Below, in pieces: positions 26,309-35,001 of a DNA stretch of 64,000 bases (the stretch's first letter is position 1; every line of letters begins with the position of its first letter). Under the pieces are notes generated by a model. The model saw only the letters and a program-made list of their open reading frames with translations, made no database searches and was not told the origin of the DNA. A program made the translations under genes and the position numbers. The stretch comes from Gillisella vitis (GTDB lineage Bacteria; Pseudomonadota; Alphaproteobacteria; Rhizobiales; Rhizobiaceae), in contig NZ_LMVL02000007.1 of the NCBI RefSeq assembly GCF_001541345.2, positions 1 to 64,000 of the forward strand, written 5' to 3'.

Positions 26309-26493
26309 TTGAACCAGACTGCATTCCACCTGTTTGCTCGGGCCGGCGCCTGGCCCGCATCGCGCAGGCTGTCGGACTATTTGCCGGCCGACCGGGACGG
26401 CTTGGCGGCCGAGACCTCGCTGAGCCGGACCCAAGCCACCCGCTATTGACGTTGTTTCGGTCGCAAAGGTGCCGCCGAGAACCGGAGAGGGAG

Positions 26494-27212
26494 ATGAAAA
26501 AAGTCGTTGCAAATCCACAGGAAGCTCTGACCGAGATATTGTTCGATGGAATGACAATTATGGCCTGCGGCTTCGGTGTCTGCGGTATTCCCACCGTCCT
26601 TATCGAGGCAATCCGTCAATCGGGCGTGAAGGACCTCACAGTTATCTCGAACAATGCCGGCATCGACAATTTCGGACTGGGCATCCTGCTGGAAAGCCGT
26701 CAAATCCGAAAGATGATCTCCTCCTATGTCGGGGAGAACAAGCTGTTTGCCGCACAGTTCCTGTCTGGCGCACTCGAACTGGAATTTAACCCGCACGGAA
26801 CATTAGCCGAACGGATTCGAGCAGGCGGTGCCGGAATTCCTGGGTTCTACACGAAGACAGGCGTTCGGACGGTCGTTGCTGAGGGCAAGGAAACGCGAAT
26901 GTTCGGCGACGGCGAGTATATTTTTTGGGGACCAGCCTGACCGCGGACCTCGCTATCTTCCATGCGTTTAAAGGGGACACTGAGGGTAACCTCGTCTATC
27001 GAAAAACCGTGAGAAATTTCAATCCGGTGATGGCGATCGCGGCTAAAATGACCATTGCCCAGGTTGAGCACCTTGTGCCCGCGGGGATCATTGATCCTGA
27101 CGGCGTCCATACATCCGGCATCTACGTACGGAGGATACTGCAGGTGCCGAATCCTGAAAAGCGGATCGAGCAACGGACGGTTCGGCCCAAACCACACCAG
27201 GCGCTTGCCTGA
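26494..27212 (+). pseudogene. 3-oxoacid CoA-transferase subunit A, frameshifted
   Basis: The first part (from 26494) carries the family's MTIMACGFGVCGIPTVLI glycine loop, VISNNAGIDNFGLG and the GAGIPGFYTKTGV segment. It runs into a stop at 26940. The remainder continues in the next frame from about 26925 (SLTADLAIFHAFKGDTEGNL ... EKRIEQRTVRP) to 27212. The junction coincides with a T6-G4 tract at about 26920-26930, and the change equals loss of one base. Joined, the protein would have normal length for the A subunit. Because the B subunit next door is clearly degenerate, this is taken as a dead gene and not only a read error. The pair would have transferred CoA to a dicarboxylic or oxo-acid end product. 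Confidence 0.85.
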
Positions 27213-27213
27213 G

Positions 27214-27893
27214 ATAGCGTGGTCCAGCGAACAGATGGCTGCGCGAGCCGCGCGTGAGCTAAAAAGGCGGCTTCTACGTGAATTTGATAATCTGTATACC
27301 CACTCGTGGCAAACTTCATACCCCAAGGCATGCAGGTGACGCTCCAGAGCGAGAACCGAATGCTTGGGATGGGGCCATTTCCCATCGACGGAGAAGAAGA
27401 TGCCGATTTGATCAATGCCGGCAAGCAAACCATCACAGAGGCGCCGAACACCAGTTACTTTTCGTCAGCGGAGAGCTTTGCAATGATCCGGGGCGGTTAT
27501 ATCGACCCGTCCATTCTTGGCGCGATGCAAGTTTCCGAACAGGGCGATCTGGCCGATTGGATGATTCCGGGAAAGATGGTGAAAGGCATGGGTGGCGCCA
27601 TGGATCTCGTTGCCGGCGTTGAGCGCGTGATCGTATCAATGGAACACCAGGCTGGTGGCGAGCCCAAGCTACTCGGTGAGTGCACGCTACCACTCACAGG
27701 GCGTCGGGTTGCCGATCTGGTTATCACTGATCTCGGCGTGTTCGAAATCGATCGAAAGGGTAAAACGGGGATGTGCCTGATCGAATTGGCACAAGATGTG
27801 TCCTTGGCCGAAATCCGATCGAAGACGCCCGCGTCGTTCGGCGTCCGCCTTACTCCAGAAAGTCCGTTTAGTCTGTTCGGTCGGAACTCGTGA
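27214..27893 (+). pseudogene. 3-oxoacid CoA-transferase subunit B, multiply damaged
   Basis: The expected start codon is ATA at 27214 (AWSSEQMAARAARELK follows). The frame shifts near an AAAAAGG run at about 27265 and again near CTCGTGG at about 27305. After that the main part reads VANFIPQGMQVTLQSENRM to 27893. In the nucleotide-binding-like loop the usual NLGIGIPT appears as NLIICIPT, losing two glycines, and the G after the active-site SEN is replaced by R. Start loss, two frameshifts and substitutions at conserved glycines show true decay. The last 25 or so residues also differ from the normal end. With subunit A it formed the last enzyme of the catabolic cluster. Confidence 0.85.
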
Positions 27894-28247
27894 AAAGCTC
27901 TACTCGGCACTACCGCAACACGCACCCAGGTCATGTTTTGGCCAAAGAGTTGAACGGTGCCGACTGTGAACGAGCCGACCGGCACGGAGATCCTTCGCTG
28001 CCTCGTCCGCGACAAATACAGGTCGCAAGTCGGAGGAGCGATCACGACAACTCACTTAAGCGCGACACGAGCCTCGTCACCGGCCTCAGACTTGGCTAGG
28101 GCCGATTGACGTTCATGACCGAGCGCTCCGCGTCTTGAGGTAGAGCCATGCGGACATTCGTCGCTGTGCGCATGGCTTCGGCCGGCTGTGTTAGCACAGT
28201 TTTATCTTTTCGATGCGAAGCTGTACCACGGACGAATGGGGGTATTC
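27894..28247. other. Intergenic region between the catabolic cluster and the chemoreceptor
   Basis: No gene could be supported in these 354 bases. A plus-strand frame with weak protein-like character crosses the middle, but it has neither ribosome-binding site nor recognisable family. The region should hold the promoter of the chemoreceptor at 28248; no clear hexamers were picked out. Confidence 0.35.
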
Positions 28248-30473
28248 ATGCTGTCGATCAGGAACGTTCTCACAACGGTGTTTTTGCTGTTCAGCCTGGC
28301 GCTGTGTATTCTTTGCGGCGGCGCGCTGAACGCTTCCTATTCCAGTTTCCGCACCTACAGCACCGTATCTGCCTACACGGCCGTCAACCGCGCCGTTTTC
28401 GATGTCCTTCTTGGTTACCGGCTGGAGCGTGGCCACAGCGTGACGGTTCTCGAAGCGACAATCGAGCAGGGACGCGCTCGGCTTCAGGATGTCCCTGTCG
28501 ACCGGGCGATGGTCGATCAAGGCATGGCGGATCTTAGAAAGGTCGAAGCGGGCATACAATCCGCCGAACTGGCCGGTTCCTTGAAGAGGATCAATGATTT
28601 CTATAAGGAGAACGAGACGCTCCGCAAACGGGCCGACGCACAGTTTTCCACCGAACTCGCCCTGCGGGATCAGGCTGTAGGCAAGGCCTATACGAGCTTC
28701 GGCCAAGAATTCCTGAAGGAACTTGAAGCTGCCTCTGCCATCACGGAGAGTAATATCCGCTCGCTCGACAACATGCTTGTCGATCTGTTGCAGATCCGCG
28801 CCGGCGCATGGGCCACCCGCGCAGCCGTCGGTGCGGCTTCCATCGTTCTGAACAAGGCGGCTACCACTCAACAGCCTCTCGCTTCAGACGATCTTGTAAC
28901 GTTGATGACGCAGAATGGCCGGTCCTTCGCGAATTGGGATCAAGTTCGCAATCTTGTCGATCATCCCACAACCGACCGATCGCTGAAGGACAGCTTCAAC
29001 ACGGCGGACAACACCTACTTCAAGGGCCCTCTATGGGACCTTCGCAACTCGATGCATGCGGATCTCTTCAACGGCCGCGGTGCAAAAGTCGCCCTGAAGG
29101 ACTGGCTGCCTGCGAGCAGCAAGGGTCAGGCCAGCGTGGCGGACGTCGCCCTGGTTGCGATGAAACTCCTCGATGAGAAGGCCCAGGGTCTGGCTCAATC
29201 CGCTCTCATGGGTGTCGCACTATACTTGGCCATCCTTCTGGGCGCGATCGGCATGACGATCGTGGGAATGTTCATCGTCATCCGGCGCGTGGCCATCCCT
29301 ATCACGCGCCTGACCGAATGCATGAATAGCCTTGCGCAGGGAAATCGCGACGTGATCGTTCCCGGCGGAAAAAGGACCGACGAGATCGGCGGCATGGCGC
29401 GATCGGTCGAGGTGTTCCGGCGAGCCGCCATCAGAAACTCGGAACTGGAAGCGGAAGCCATCGAGAACAACCGCAAAGCGGAGGCCGAACGTCTGGCAAT
29501 CGAGGAACGCGCCGCGGCCGAAGCGGAAATCCGCCTCAACAAGGCCACCGGTGCGCTGGCCGCGGGGCTCAGAAAATTAGCCTCGGGCGATATGCTGTGC
29601 GAAATCAACGAGGAATTTGCGCCCCAGTTCGAAGCGCTGAGACAGGATTTCAACTCGTCCGTTGCTCAACTGAGGGAGGTGTTGCTGGCTGTTGCCGATT
29701 CGTCCGGCAACGTCCATGGAGGTTCCGGCGAAATCTCTAACGCATCAAGCGATCTTGCGAAGCGAACGGAAAGCCAGGCGGCTTCGCTGGAGGAAACGGC
29801 GGCCGCGCTGGAAGAGATTACAGTGAACGTCCAGACGACGTCCGTTCGCACTGCCGAGGCTCGCGATCTTGTCCAGGGCGCGCGGAAAAAGGCCGATCAT
29901 TCGGGCGAAGTGGTTGGAAACGCCGTCGATGCCATGGGGCGGATCGAGCAGTCTTCGAGGCAGATCATCCAAATCATCAGCGTCATCGACGAGATCGCCT
30001 TTCAGACCAATCTCCTTGCCTTGAATGCCGGGGTAGAAGCTGCCCGGGCCGGGGAGGCGGGAAAGGGCTTCGCCGTCGTTGCGCAGGAGGTTCGTGAACT
30101 CGCTCAGCGTTCGGCGCGTGCAGCCAAGGAAATTAAGACGCTCATCACGAATTCCGAAATAGCCGTTTCGGAAGGCGTGAAACTTGTCGGCGACACGGGC
30201 AGAGGGCTTGCCGATATCGTTGATCTCATCCAAGCGATAAACCAGCATATGGACGCCATAAGCACTGCCGCGAGGGAACAGGCCTCAGGATTGAAGGAGG
30301 TCAACTCCGCCGTGAATCACATGGATCAGGCAACGCAGCAGAACGCAGCCATGGTCGAAGAGATGAACGCCGCAAGCCTCGGCCTTGCGCAAGAATCAGA
30401 GAAACTCACGCAGTTGCTTTCAACATTCCGCACCTCCGGGGGCTCTGCCGAAAGAACACGTCGGGCGGCGTAA
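28248..30473 (+). CDS. Transmembrane methyl-accepting chemotaxis protein
   Basis: This 741-aa receptor has an N-terminal membrane segment (about residues 6-28) and a helical periplasmic domain of about 290 residues of the four-helix or HBM-like kind. A second membrane segment lies at about 323-347, followed by a HAMP region (ITRLTECMNSLAQGNRDVIV) and a second linker. The signalling domain has the hairpin tip VIDEIAFQTNLLALNAGVEA. ATG 28248 (MLSIRNVLTT) directly precedes the membrane segment; the open frame begins at 28188. The C-terminus ends in ERTRRAA without a CheR-tethering pentapeptide. Lying right after the aromatic cluster, it could sense that substrate or a related acid, but no sequence evidence fixes the ligand. 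Confidence 0.92.
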   Translation: MLSIRNVLTTVFLLFSLALCILCGGALNASYSSFRTYSTVSAYTAVNRAVFDVLLGYRLERGHSVTVLEATIEQGRARLQDVPVDRAMVDQGMADLRKVEAGIQSAELAGSLKRINDFYKENETLRKRADAQFSTELALRDQAVGKAYTSFGQEFLKELEAASAITESNIRSLDNMLVDLLQIRAGAWATRAAVGAASIVLNKAATTQQPLASDDLVTLMTQNGRSFANWDQVRNLVDHPTTDRSLKDSFNTADNTYFKGPLWDLRNSMHADLFNGRGAKVALKDWLPASSKGQASVADVALVAMKLLDEKAQGLAQSALMGVALYLAILLGAIGMTIVGMFIVIRRVAIPITRLTECMNSLAQGNRDVIVPGGKRTDEIGGMARSVEVFRRAAIRNSELEAEAIENNRKAEAERLAIEERAAAEAEIRLNKATGALAAGLRKLASGDMLCEINEEFAPQFEALRQDFNSSVAQLREVLLAVADSSGNVHGGSGEISNASSDLAKRTESQAASLEETAAALEEITVNVQTTSVRTAEARDLVQGARKKADHSGEVVGNAVDAMGRIEQSSRQIIQIISVIDEIAFQTNLLALNAGVEAARAGEAGKGFAVVAQEVRELAQRSARAAKEIKTLITNSEIAVSEGVKLVGDTGRGLADIVDLIQAINQHMDAISTAAREQASGLKEVNSAVNHMDQATQQNAAMVEEMNAASLGLAQESEKLTQLLSTFRTSGGSAERTRRAA

Positions 30474-30652
30474 GTTCTCGGCTACGATTGCGGGACCCCA
30501 TACCGAGAACGCGAGCGTGATTTTGGTTCCGAAGCGCCGGGCCTTGTGGTTCCCGCTCCAAACCTATTGGACCGGTAGGAGTTCTGTGGGCCCTTAAATC
30601 GGGTAATCTCTTTTGATGGCCGAGCTCGCAAATCTAACACATTGCAGCTGAG

Positions 30653-31657
30653 CTAGTTTTGTTGTTCAGGTTTCAGGAATTTCGACCAGGCAGCGATCTC
30701 TCTATTTACCAGGTCCTGCATGTAATCGCCAGACCGGTGATCGTCGGGCGGCAGGCTTGCTCCGATCGTACCCAGCTTTTCACGGACATTGTTTTGCGCC
30801 AGAGAATTCTGCAGAGCCGCGTTTAAGGTTTTCACGACTGCCTCTGGGGTGCCGACTGGAACAAAAAGGCCCGTCCAAGTTTCCGTCAGAAACTCGGGCA
30901 GTCCTGCTTCGGCACTGGTGGGAGCATCCGGAAGGACGGGGGAACGCTTTTGTGCGGCAATCGCCAATATGCGAATGCTTCCTGCCTTTGCTATAGGTGC
31001 CGCCGAGGCCAACAGGTCGCATCCTCCGGCTATTCTTCCTCCAAGCACATCGGTGATCGTCTGCCCGAACCCCTTATACGCGATGAGGTTGGGCTCTACG
31101 CCAATGAGCTTGAACAACATCACACACGCGACGTGGGAAGCAGCTCCGATACCGCCATGTCCCATGGCCGGCGCGCCTTTCGCGCTTTTCGCGTGATCGA
31201 TGAATTCCTCCAGGTTCTTTGCCGGGAAATCCTTGCCGACGTAGATGACGTTCGGGCTGGTAGAGACCAGCCCAAGATATTTGAGATCCTTGCGTGGATC
31301 GTACTGCAGCGATCGATTGATCGTCACCGCCGCCGCCAGCGTCCCCATGTGCCCGAGCCCAATCGTGTAGCCGTCCGGTTCGGCCTTTGCAACCCGCGCC
31401 GTCCCGATCGCTCCGCCCGCACCGCCAACGTTCTCGACGAGAACATTCTGGCCGAGATGCCTTGACATTGCTTCTGCGATCACGCGTCCCGTCGCGTCTG
31501 CCGCGCCCCCGGCATTGAAGGGTACCACCATAGTGATCGGCTTCTCCGGGAAGTTTTGAGCACTGACGGCGGTGCTGTTCGCAATGCAGCCCAGCATCGA
31601 GAACGCGGTAAAACACAACATCTTGGGCAATATTTTGCTATTCAGCGTGTTGAGCAT
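30653..31657 (-). CDS. Bug/TctC-family tripartite tricarboxylate transporter receptor
   Basis: This 334-aa protein has a signal peptide ending near AVSAQ and then the Bug pattern: FPEKPITMVVPFNAGGAADATGR, LVENVGGAGGAIGT, and late PTSAEAGLPEF. These periplasmic proteins bind carboxylates or related small acids and feed TctAB permeases or act as sensors. No TctA or TctB gene is nearby. It stands next to an amidohydrolase remnant on the same strand, a common pairing in catabolic loci for aromatic or amide substrates. The N-terminal MLCFTAFSMLGC could mimic a lipobox, but AQ cleavage looks more likely. It is separated from the chemoreceptor by 179 bases with no recognised element and converges with it. 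Confidence 0.9.
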   Translation of the reverse strand: MLNTLNSKILPKMLCFTAFSMLGCIANSTAVSAQNFPEKPITMVVPFNAGGAADATGRVIAEAMSRHLGQNVLVENVGGAGGAIGTARVAKAEPDGYTIGLGHMGTLAAAVTINRSLQYDPRKDLKYLGLVSTSPNVIYVGKDFPAKNLEEFIDHAKSAKGAPAMGHGGIGAASHVACVMLFKLIGVEPNLIAYKGFGQTITDVLGGRIAGGCDLLASAAPIAKAGSIRILAIAAQKRSPVLPDAPTSAEAGLPEFLTETWTGLFVPVGTPEAVVKTLNAALQNSLAQNNVREKLGTIGASLPPDDHRSGDYMQDLVNREIAAWSKFLKPEQQN

Positions 31658-31700
31658 AGTTTTCTCCTCTCCAAAACGTCACTTTCGCGTGCTCGGGTCA

Positions 31701-32100
31701 TCAACGAATACGTGTGGGAAACCCGTAGAGATTGGCGGGATTTCTCCACATGATATCTTCGATCGTATGCGGCGAGCCGACGGCTTCAACAAATCGCTCC
31801 ACAAGACCCGAACAAGATAACGGGCGCCACGGGAGGGGACATCCGGCCCGAAGTGGCTTTCATGCGGAGGGGGGTGTGGCCAGTCACTACCCCATACGCA
31901 TCGGCTGGGACAGCGATCAATCAAGGCTGAAAGCCAGTCCGGATCTGGTTCGATATTCAACGGCCGATCCGGCCTTCTATAAGGCGACGACAGTTTCACC
32001 CAGATGTGTTCTGCTTCAAGAAGGCGCAGCAATGCCCTTCCCTTTTCATCTGATGGACGGGCCTGCCCGTAAAGACCATAATGATCGATGACTGTCGGAA
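31701..32100 (-). pseudogene. Amidohydrolase-2 family remnant, cut by IS21-like insertion and frameshifted
   Basis: The minus strand encodes only the C-terminal third of a TIM-barrel amidohydrolase: PTVIDHYGLYG, WVKLSSPYR, and CVWGSDWPHPPPH with the metal-binding aspartate region. The upstream part is cut exactly where the IS21-like element begins at about 32101. Near 31805-31815 the frame is lost. A better family ending (LVERFVEAV, EDIMWRNPANLYGF) is read in another frame to the TGA at 31701-31703. So the gene is inactive twice over. Intact relatives act on lactones or aromatic carboxylates, and this gene shares strand with the Bug receptor. Confidence 0.8.
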
Positions 32101-32105
32101 TGCAA

Positions 32106-32201
32106 ATTCCGAGACAATCCGCCCCCTGATTCCGAAATGATCTCGCCCCTCCATTCCGAGAAATAGTCGCCCCCTTGTTCCGAGATGATGCCGCCCCCTT
32201 T
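32106..32201 (+). repeat. Four tandem imperfect repeats at the left end of the IS21-like element
   Basis: Four units of 23-25 bases start at about 32106, 32129, 32153 and 32178. Each opens with (A)TTCCGA and ends with CGCCCC. Repeated binding sites for IstA are usual at ends of this family. Confidence 0.8.
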
Positions 32202-32272
32202 GGCAGGGATGTGGTGTGGGAGTTCTGCCGGTGTGAAGTTCCTTCCGTCGATGTTGACGAGGAAGGAACGGG

Positions 32273-33823
32273 ATGCCTGCGGAGAGACTGGAGATGCGGC
32301 GTGTCCGCGAGATACTGAGATATCGTTTCGAACAAGGACTGGGCCACAAATCGATTGCGGTTCGGGTCGGGGCAGCACCGTCGACGGTGCGCGAGACGCT
32401 GCGGCGGGCAACGGTTGCGGGTCTTTCGTGGCCGTTGGATGATGACGTGAGCGATGCCGTCCTGGAGGCGGCGCTTTACAAGGCGGCCGGGACGAAGACG
32501 GGTCATCGTCGCGCGCCGGAGCCGGACTGGGCGCAGGTCCATCGCGAGCTGAAGCGCAAGCACGTGACGCTGCAAATTCTCTGGGACGAATACATGAGCC
32601 GTTATCCCGACGGCTACCGCTACAGCCGGTATTGTGACCTCTATCGCGGCTGGGCGCTGAAGCTGCCGGTGACGATGCGGCAAGATCATGCTGCCGGCGA
32701 CAAGCTGTTCGTCGATTATGCCGGCGACACGGTCACGGTCGTCGTTGATCGACTGTCGGGCAAGACGCGGCAGGCGCATTTGTTCGTGGCGGTCCTGGGA
32801 GCGTCCAGCCTTTCGTTTGCGCAGGCGCGCTGGACAGAGACACTACCCGATTGGATTGAATGCCATGTCCAGGCGCTGGAGTTTTTTGGTGGTGCGCCAG
32901 CCTTACTGGTTCCCGACAATGCCAAAGTGGCGATCATCAAGGCATGCCACTTTGATCCCCAGGTCAACAGGACCTATAGCGCAATGGCGGCGCACTATGG
33001 GAGCGCCGTCCTTCCGACGCGGCCGAGACGCCCTCGCGACAAGGCGAAAGTGGAGGCTGCGGTTCGTATTGTCGAGCGGTGGCTGCTGGGTCGCCTGCGC
33101 CATCGGACCTTCTACAGTCTGGCCGAGGTCAATGCGGCGATCGCCGACTTGCTTTGCGACCTCAACGATAAACGTGTCCTGCGCCGGGTTGGCGTTACCC
33201 GTCGTCAACTGTTCGAAGAGCTTGATCGTCCGGCTTTGCGGCCCTTGCCTGTCGAGCGCTATGTCTTTGCCGAATGGCGCGTCCGGCGTGCCGGGCTGGA
33301 TTATCACGTCGAGATCGAACGGCATTATTATTCGGTTCCCTATCGCTTTGCCCGCGAGCAAGTAGAGGCGCGCATCACCGCCAATACGATCGAGATATTC
33401 CACAAGGGCGCGCGGATTGCCGCTCACCGCCGCTCGAGCGGTAACGGCAAGCACACGACCATCCCCGATCATATGCCCTCGGCGCATCGTCGGTTCGCCG
33501 ACTGGACGATCGAACGCATTCGACGCGAAGCCTCAGCCATGGGGCCGGATGTCGACCTGTTGTGCGAGCGCATCCTTGCCGACCGGCCGCATCCCGAGCA
33601 GGGCTTTCGCGCCTGCCTTGGGATTATCCGCCTTAACAAGAGCTTCGGCCGCGACAGGGTCAATGCCGCTTGCGCCCGAGCGCTGGAGATCGGGGCCCGG
33701 ACCTATGGTTCGGTGCGCTCCATCCTCGACAACGACCTCGACCGGACGGCGAGCTCGAATAGATCCGCCTCGCACGAACCGATCCACCACGAGAACATCC
33801 GCGGACCTCGCTATTACCACTAA
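32273..33823 (+). CDS. istA: IS21-family transposase IstA
   Basis: This 516-aa protein has an N-terminal helix-turn-helix (VREILRYRFEQGLGHKSIAV and GAAPSTVRETLRR). The DDE integrase core shows KLFVDYAGDTV for the first aspartate, LVPDNAKVAI for the second and the DKAKVEAAV glutamate. The C-terminal part has RHYYSVPYRFAREQVEARI, normal for IstA of this group. Length is complete. It overlaps nothing and is followed after 12 bases by istB. The enzyme appears intact but has only one end of its element and a truncated partner. Confidence 0.93.
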   Translation: MPAERLEMRRVREILRYRFEQGLGHKSIAVRVGAAPSTVRETLRRATVAGLSWPLDDDVSDAVLEAALYKAAGTKTGHRRAPEPDWAQVHRELKRKHVTLQILWDEYMSRYPDGYRYSRYCDLYRGWALKLPVTMRQDHAAGDKLFVDYAGDTVTVVVDRLSGKTRQAHLFVAVLGASSLSFAQARWTETLPDWIECHVQALEFFGGAPALLVPDNAKVAIIKACHFDPQVNRTYSAMAAHYGSAVLPTRPRRPRDKAKVEAAVRIVERWLLGRLRHRTFYSLAEVNAAIADLLCDLNDKRVLRRVGVTRRQLFEELDRPALRPLPVERYVFAEWRVRRAGLDYHVEIERHYYSVPYRFAREQVEARITANTIEIFHKGARIAAHRRSSGNGKHTTIPDHMPSAHRRFADWTIERIRREASAMGPDVDLLCERILADRPHPEQGFRACLGIIRLNKSFGRDRVNAACARALEIGARTYGSVRSILDNDLDRTASSNRSASHEPIHHENIRGPRYYH

Positions 33824-33835
33824 GGAGAACGAAGA

Positions 33836-34487
33836 ATGCTTGCTCATCCAACACTTGATCGACTGAACGCCATGGGCTTGGCCGGCATGGCCAAAGCCTT
33901 CGGCGAACTCGTCGCCAACGGCGAGGCCGAACATCTCTCGCATGCCGAATGGCTCGGATTGCTGCTCGAGCGGGAATGGAGTTCCCGTTACGACCGCAAA
34001 CTTGCGGCGCGTCTCAGGTTCGCCAAGCTTCGTCATCAGGCGACCCCGGAAGATGTCGATTATCGCGCCGACCGCGGCCTCGACCGTGCGCTCTTCATGA
34101 AGCTGCTCGGGGGCGACTGGATCGGTGCTCACGACAATCTGGCCATATGCGGACCCTCGGGCGTCGGAAAGAGCTGGCTGGCTTGCGCTCTCGGTCACAA
34201 GGCTTGCCGTGACGATCGTTCCGTTCTCTATCAGCGGGTCCCACGACTCTTTGCCCAGCTCGCGCTCGCCCGCGGCGACGGCCGATACGCTCGTCTGCAA
34301 CGCACCCTGGGTCATGTCCAGCTCCTGATATTGGACGACTGGGGCCTCGAGCCGCTCAACGAGCAAGCCCGTCACGATCTGCTGGAAATCCTCGAGGACC
34401 GCTACGGCCGTCGTTCGACGATCATCACCAGCCAACTCCCCATATCCGCCTGGCACGGTGTCATCGGTGAGCCAAGCATCGCAGACT
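33836..34487 (+). pseudogene. istB: IstB ATPase helper, C-terminus truncated
   Basis: The frame begins MLAHPTLDRLNAMGLAGMAK and carries Walker A (CGPSGVGKSW), Walker B (LLILDDWGLE) and the STIITSQLPISAWHGVIGEP motif of the AAA+ IstB family. After PSIAD at about 34487 the family sequence stops, and the frame runs through foreign sequence to a TGA at 34528-34530. About 30 residues with the C-terminal helices are gone. The break marks the left edge of the DUF5372/recombinase element. Confidence 0.85.
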
Positions 34488-34505
34488 GCCGCTATTATCG
34501 ACGGG

Positions 34506-34988
34506 GTGGTGCATTATGTAACCATCATTGACCCGCGCCACGGCCTTGCGGGTCAGCGTCTTGAGCTGGTGTCAGTCCAATCCGGACGCGGGCTGGCATT
34601 TGTTGTTGTGCGATTACCTGACGGACGCCGCCGTTCCATTCGCCGGTCGGTCACCGACCTTGTAACCGCTTCGCCTGACGCGCGGAGCGAGTTGGAGTCG
34701 GCGCCTCGCATCAGCGTTCGAACCCTGCTCACATTGATGCGCCATTTAGACAGCATGGTAACCTCCCGTTCCAAGGAGGTGATTCGCGATGACCGTGCAA
34801 TCGAATCCGTACCGGTATCGTGTAGCGTCTCAGTCCCTCGTAAAGCTTCTGACCCCCAATACGACACTCCCGCATCCGTGGCCCGATCTGCCGCCAGAAA
34901 CGCAGAAACAAATCGCTCAAAAGTTTGCACCCCTGTTGATGCGGATGCGGTCGATCCGCTCGTCGGCAAAGGTGGATCGACATGCTGA
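34506..34988 (+). CDS. DUF5372-family protein of the recombinase element
   Basis: About 160 residues follow a GTG start at 34506 or 34509. The opening HYVTIIDPRHGLAGQRLELV and the later VVVRLPDGRRRSIRRSVTDL are the signature of small DUF5372 proteins that precede large serine recombinases. The fold is probably a small beta barrel, and the role is unknown, likely accessory to recombination. The C-terminal half, from about residue 95, has low-complexity composition and overlaps the next small gene, so the real protein may be less conserved there. The frame extends upstream into istB sequence, which is not part of it. Confidence 0.6.
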   Translation: MVHYVTIIDPRHGLAGQRLELVSVQSGRGLAFVVVRLPDGRRRSIRRSVTDLVTASPDARSELESAPRISVRTLLTLMRHLDSMVTSRSKEVIRDDRAIESVPVSCSVSVPRKASDPQYDTPASVARSAARNAETNRSKVCTPVDADAVDPLVGKGGSTC

Positions 34989-35001
34989 GAGCGACGAATA
35001 G
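34789..35001 (+). CDS. Small protein of the recombinase element
   Basis: This 70-aa protein begins MTVQSNPYRYRV and contains LPPETQKQIAQKFAPLLMRM, an amphipathic helix. The ATG at 34789 is preceded by AAGGAGGTGATTCGCG, an excellent ribosome-binding site. It overlaps the DUF5372 gene and the start of the recombinase (34982) by 20 bases, so it is coupled to both. No domain is recognised. Conservation of the position between DUF5372 and recombinase genes supports a real gene. Confidence 0.7.
   Translation: MTVQSNPYRYRVASQSLVKLLTPNTTLPHPWPDLPPETQKQIAQKFAPLLMRMRSIRSSAKVDRHAESDE

Larger units (their letters stand above)
32101..34487 (+). mobile_element. IS21-like element, right end lost
   Basis: This region contains a left end with four tandem repeats, istA, and an istB lacking its C-terminal part. 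The sequence starts TGCAAATTCCGAG at 32101, inside the amidohydrolase gene. Around 34487 istB passes directly into the DUF5372/recombinase element, so no matching right end or target duplication is available. The element cannot move by itself as it stands. Confidence 0.85.

Noticed and set aside
32106..32201. Tandem repeats as a possible CRISPR array
   Set aside because: Units are directly abutting without spacers, imperfect, and sit at the end of an IS21-like element. No cas gene is present.
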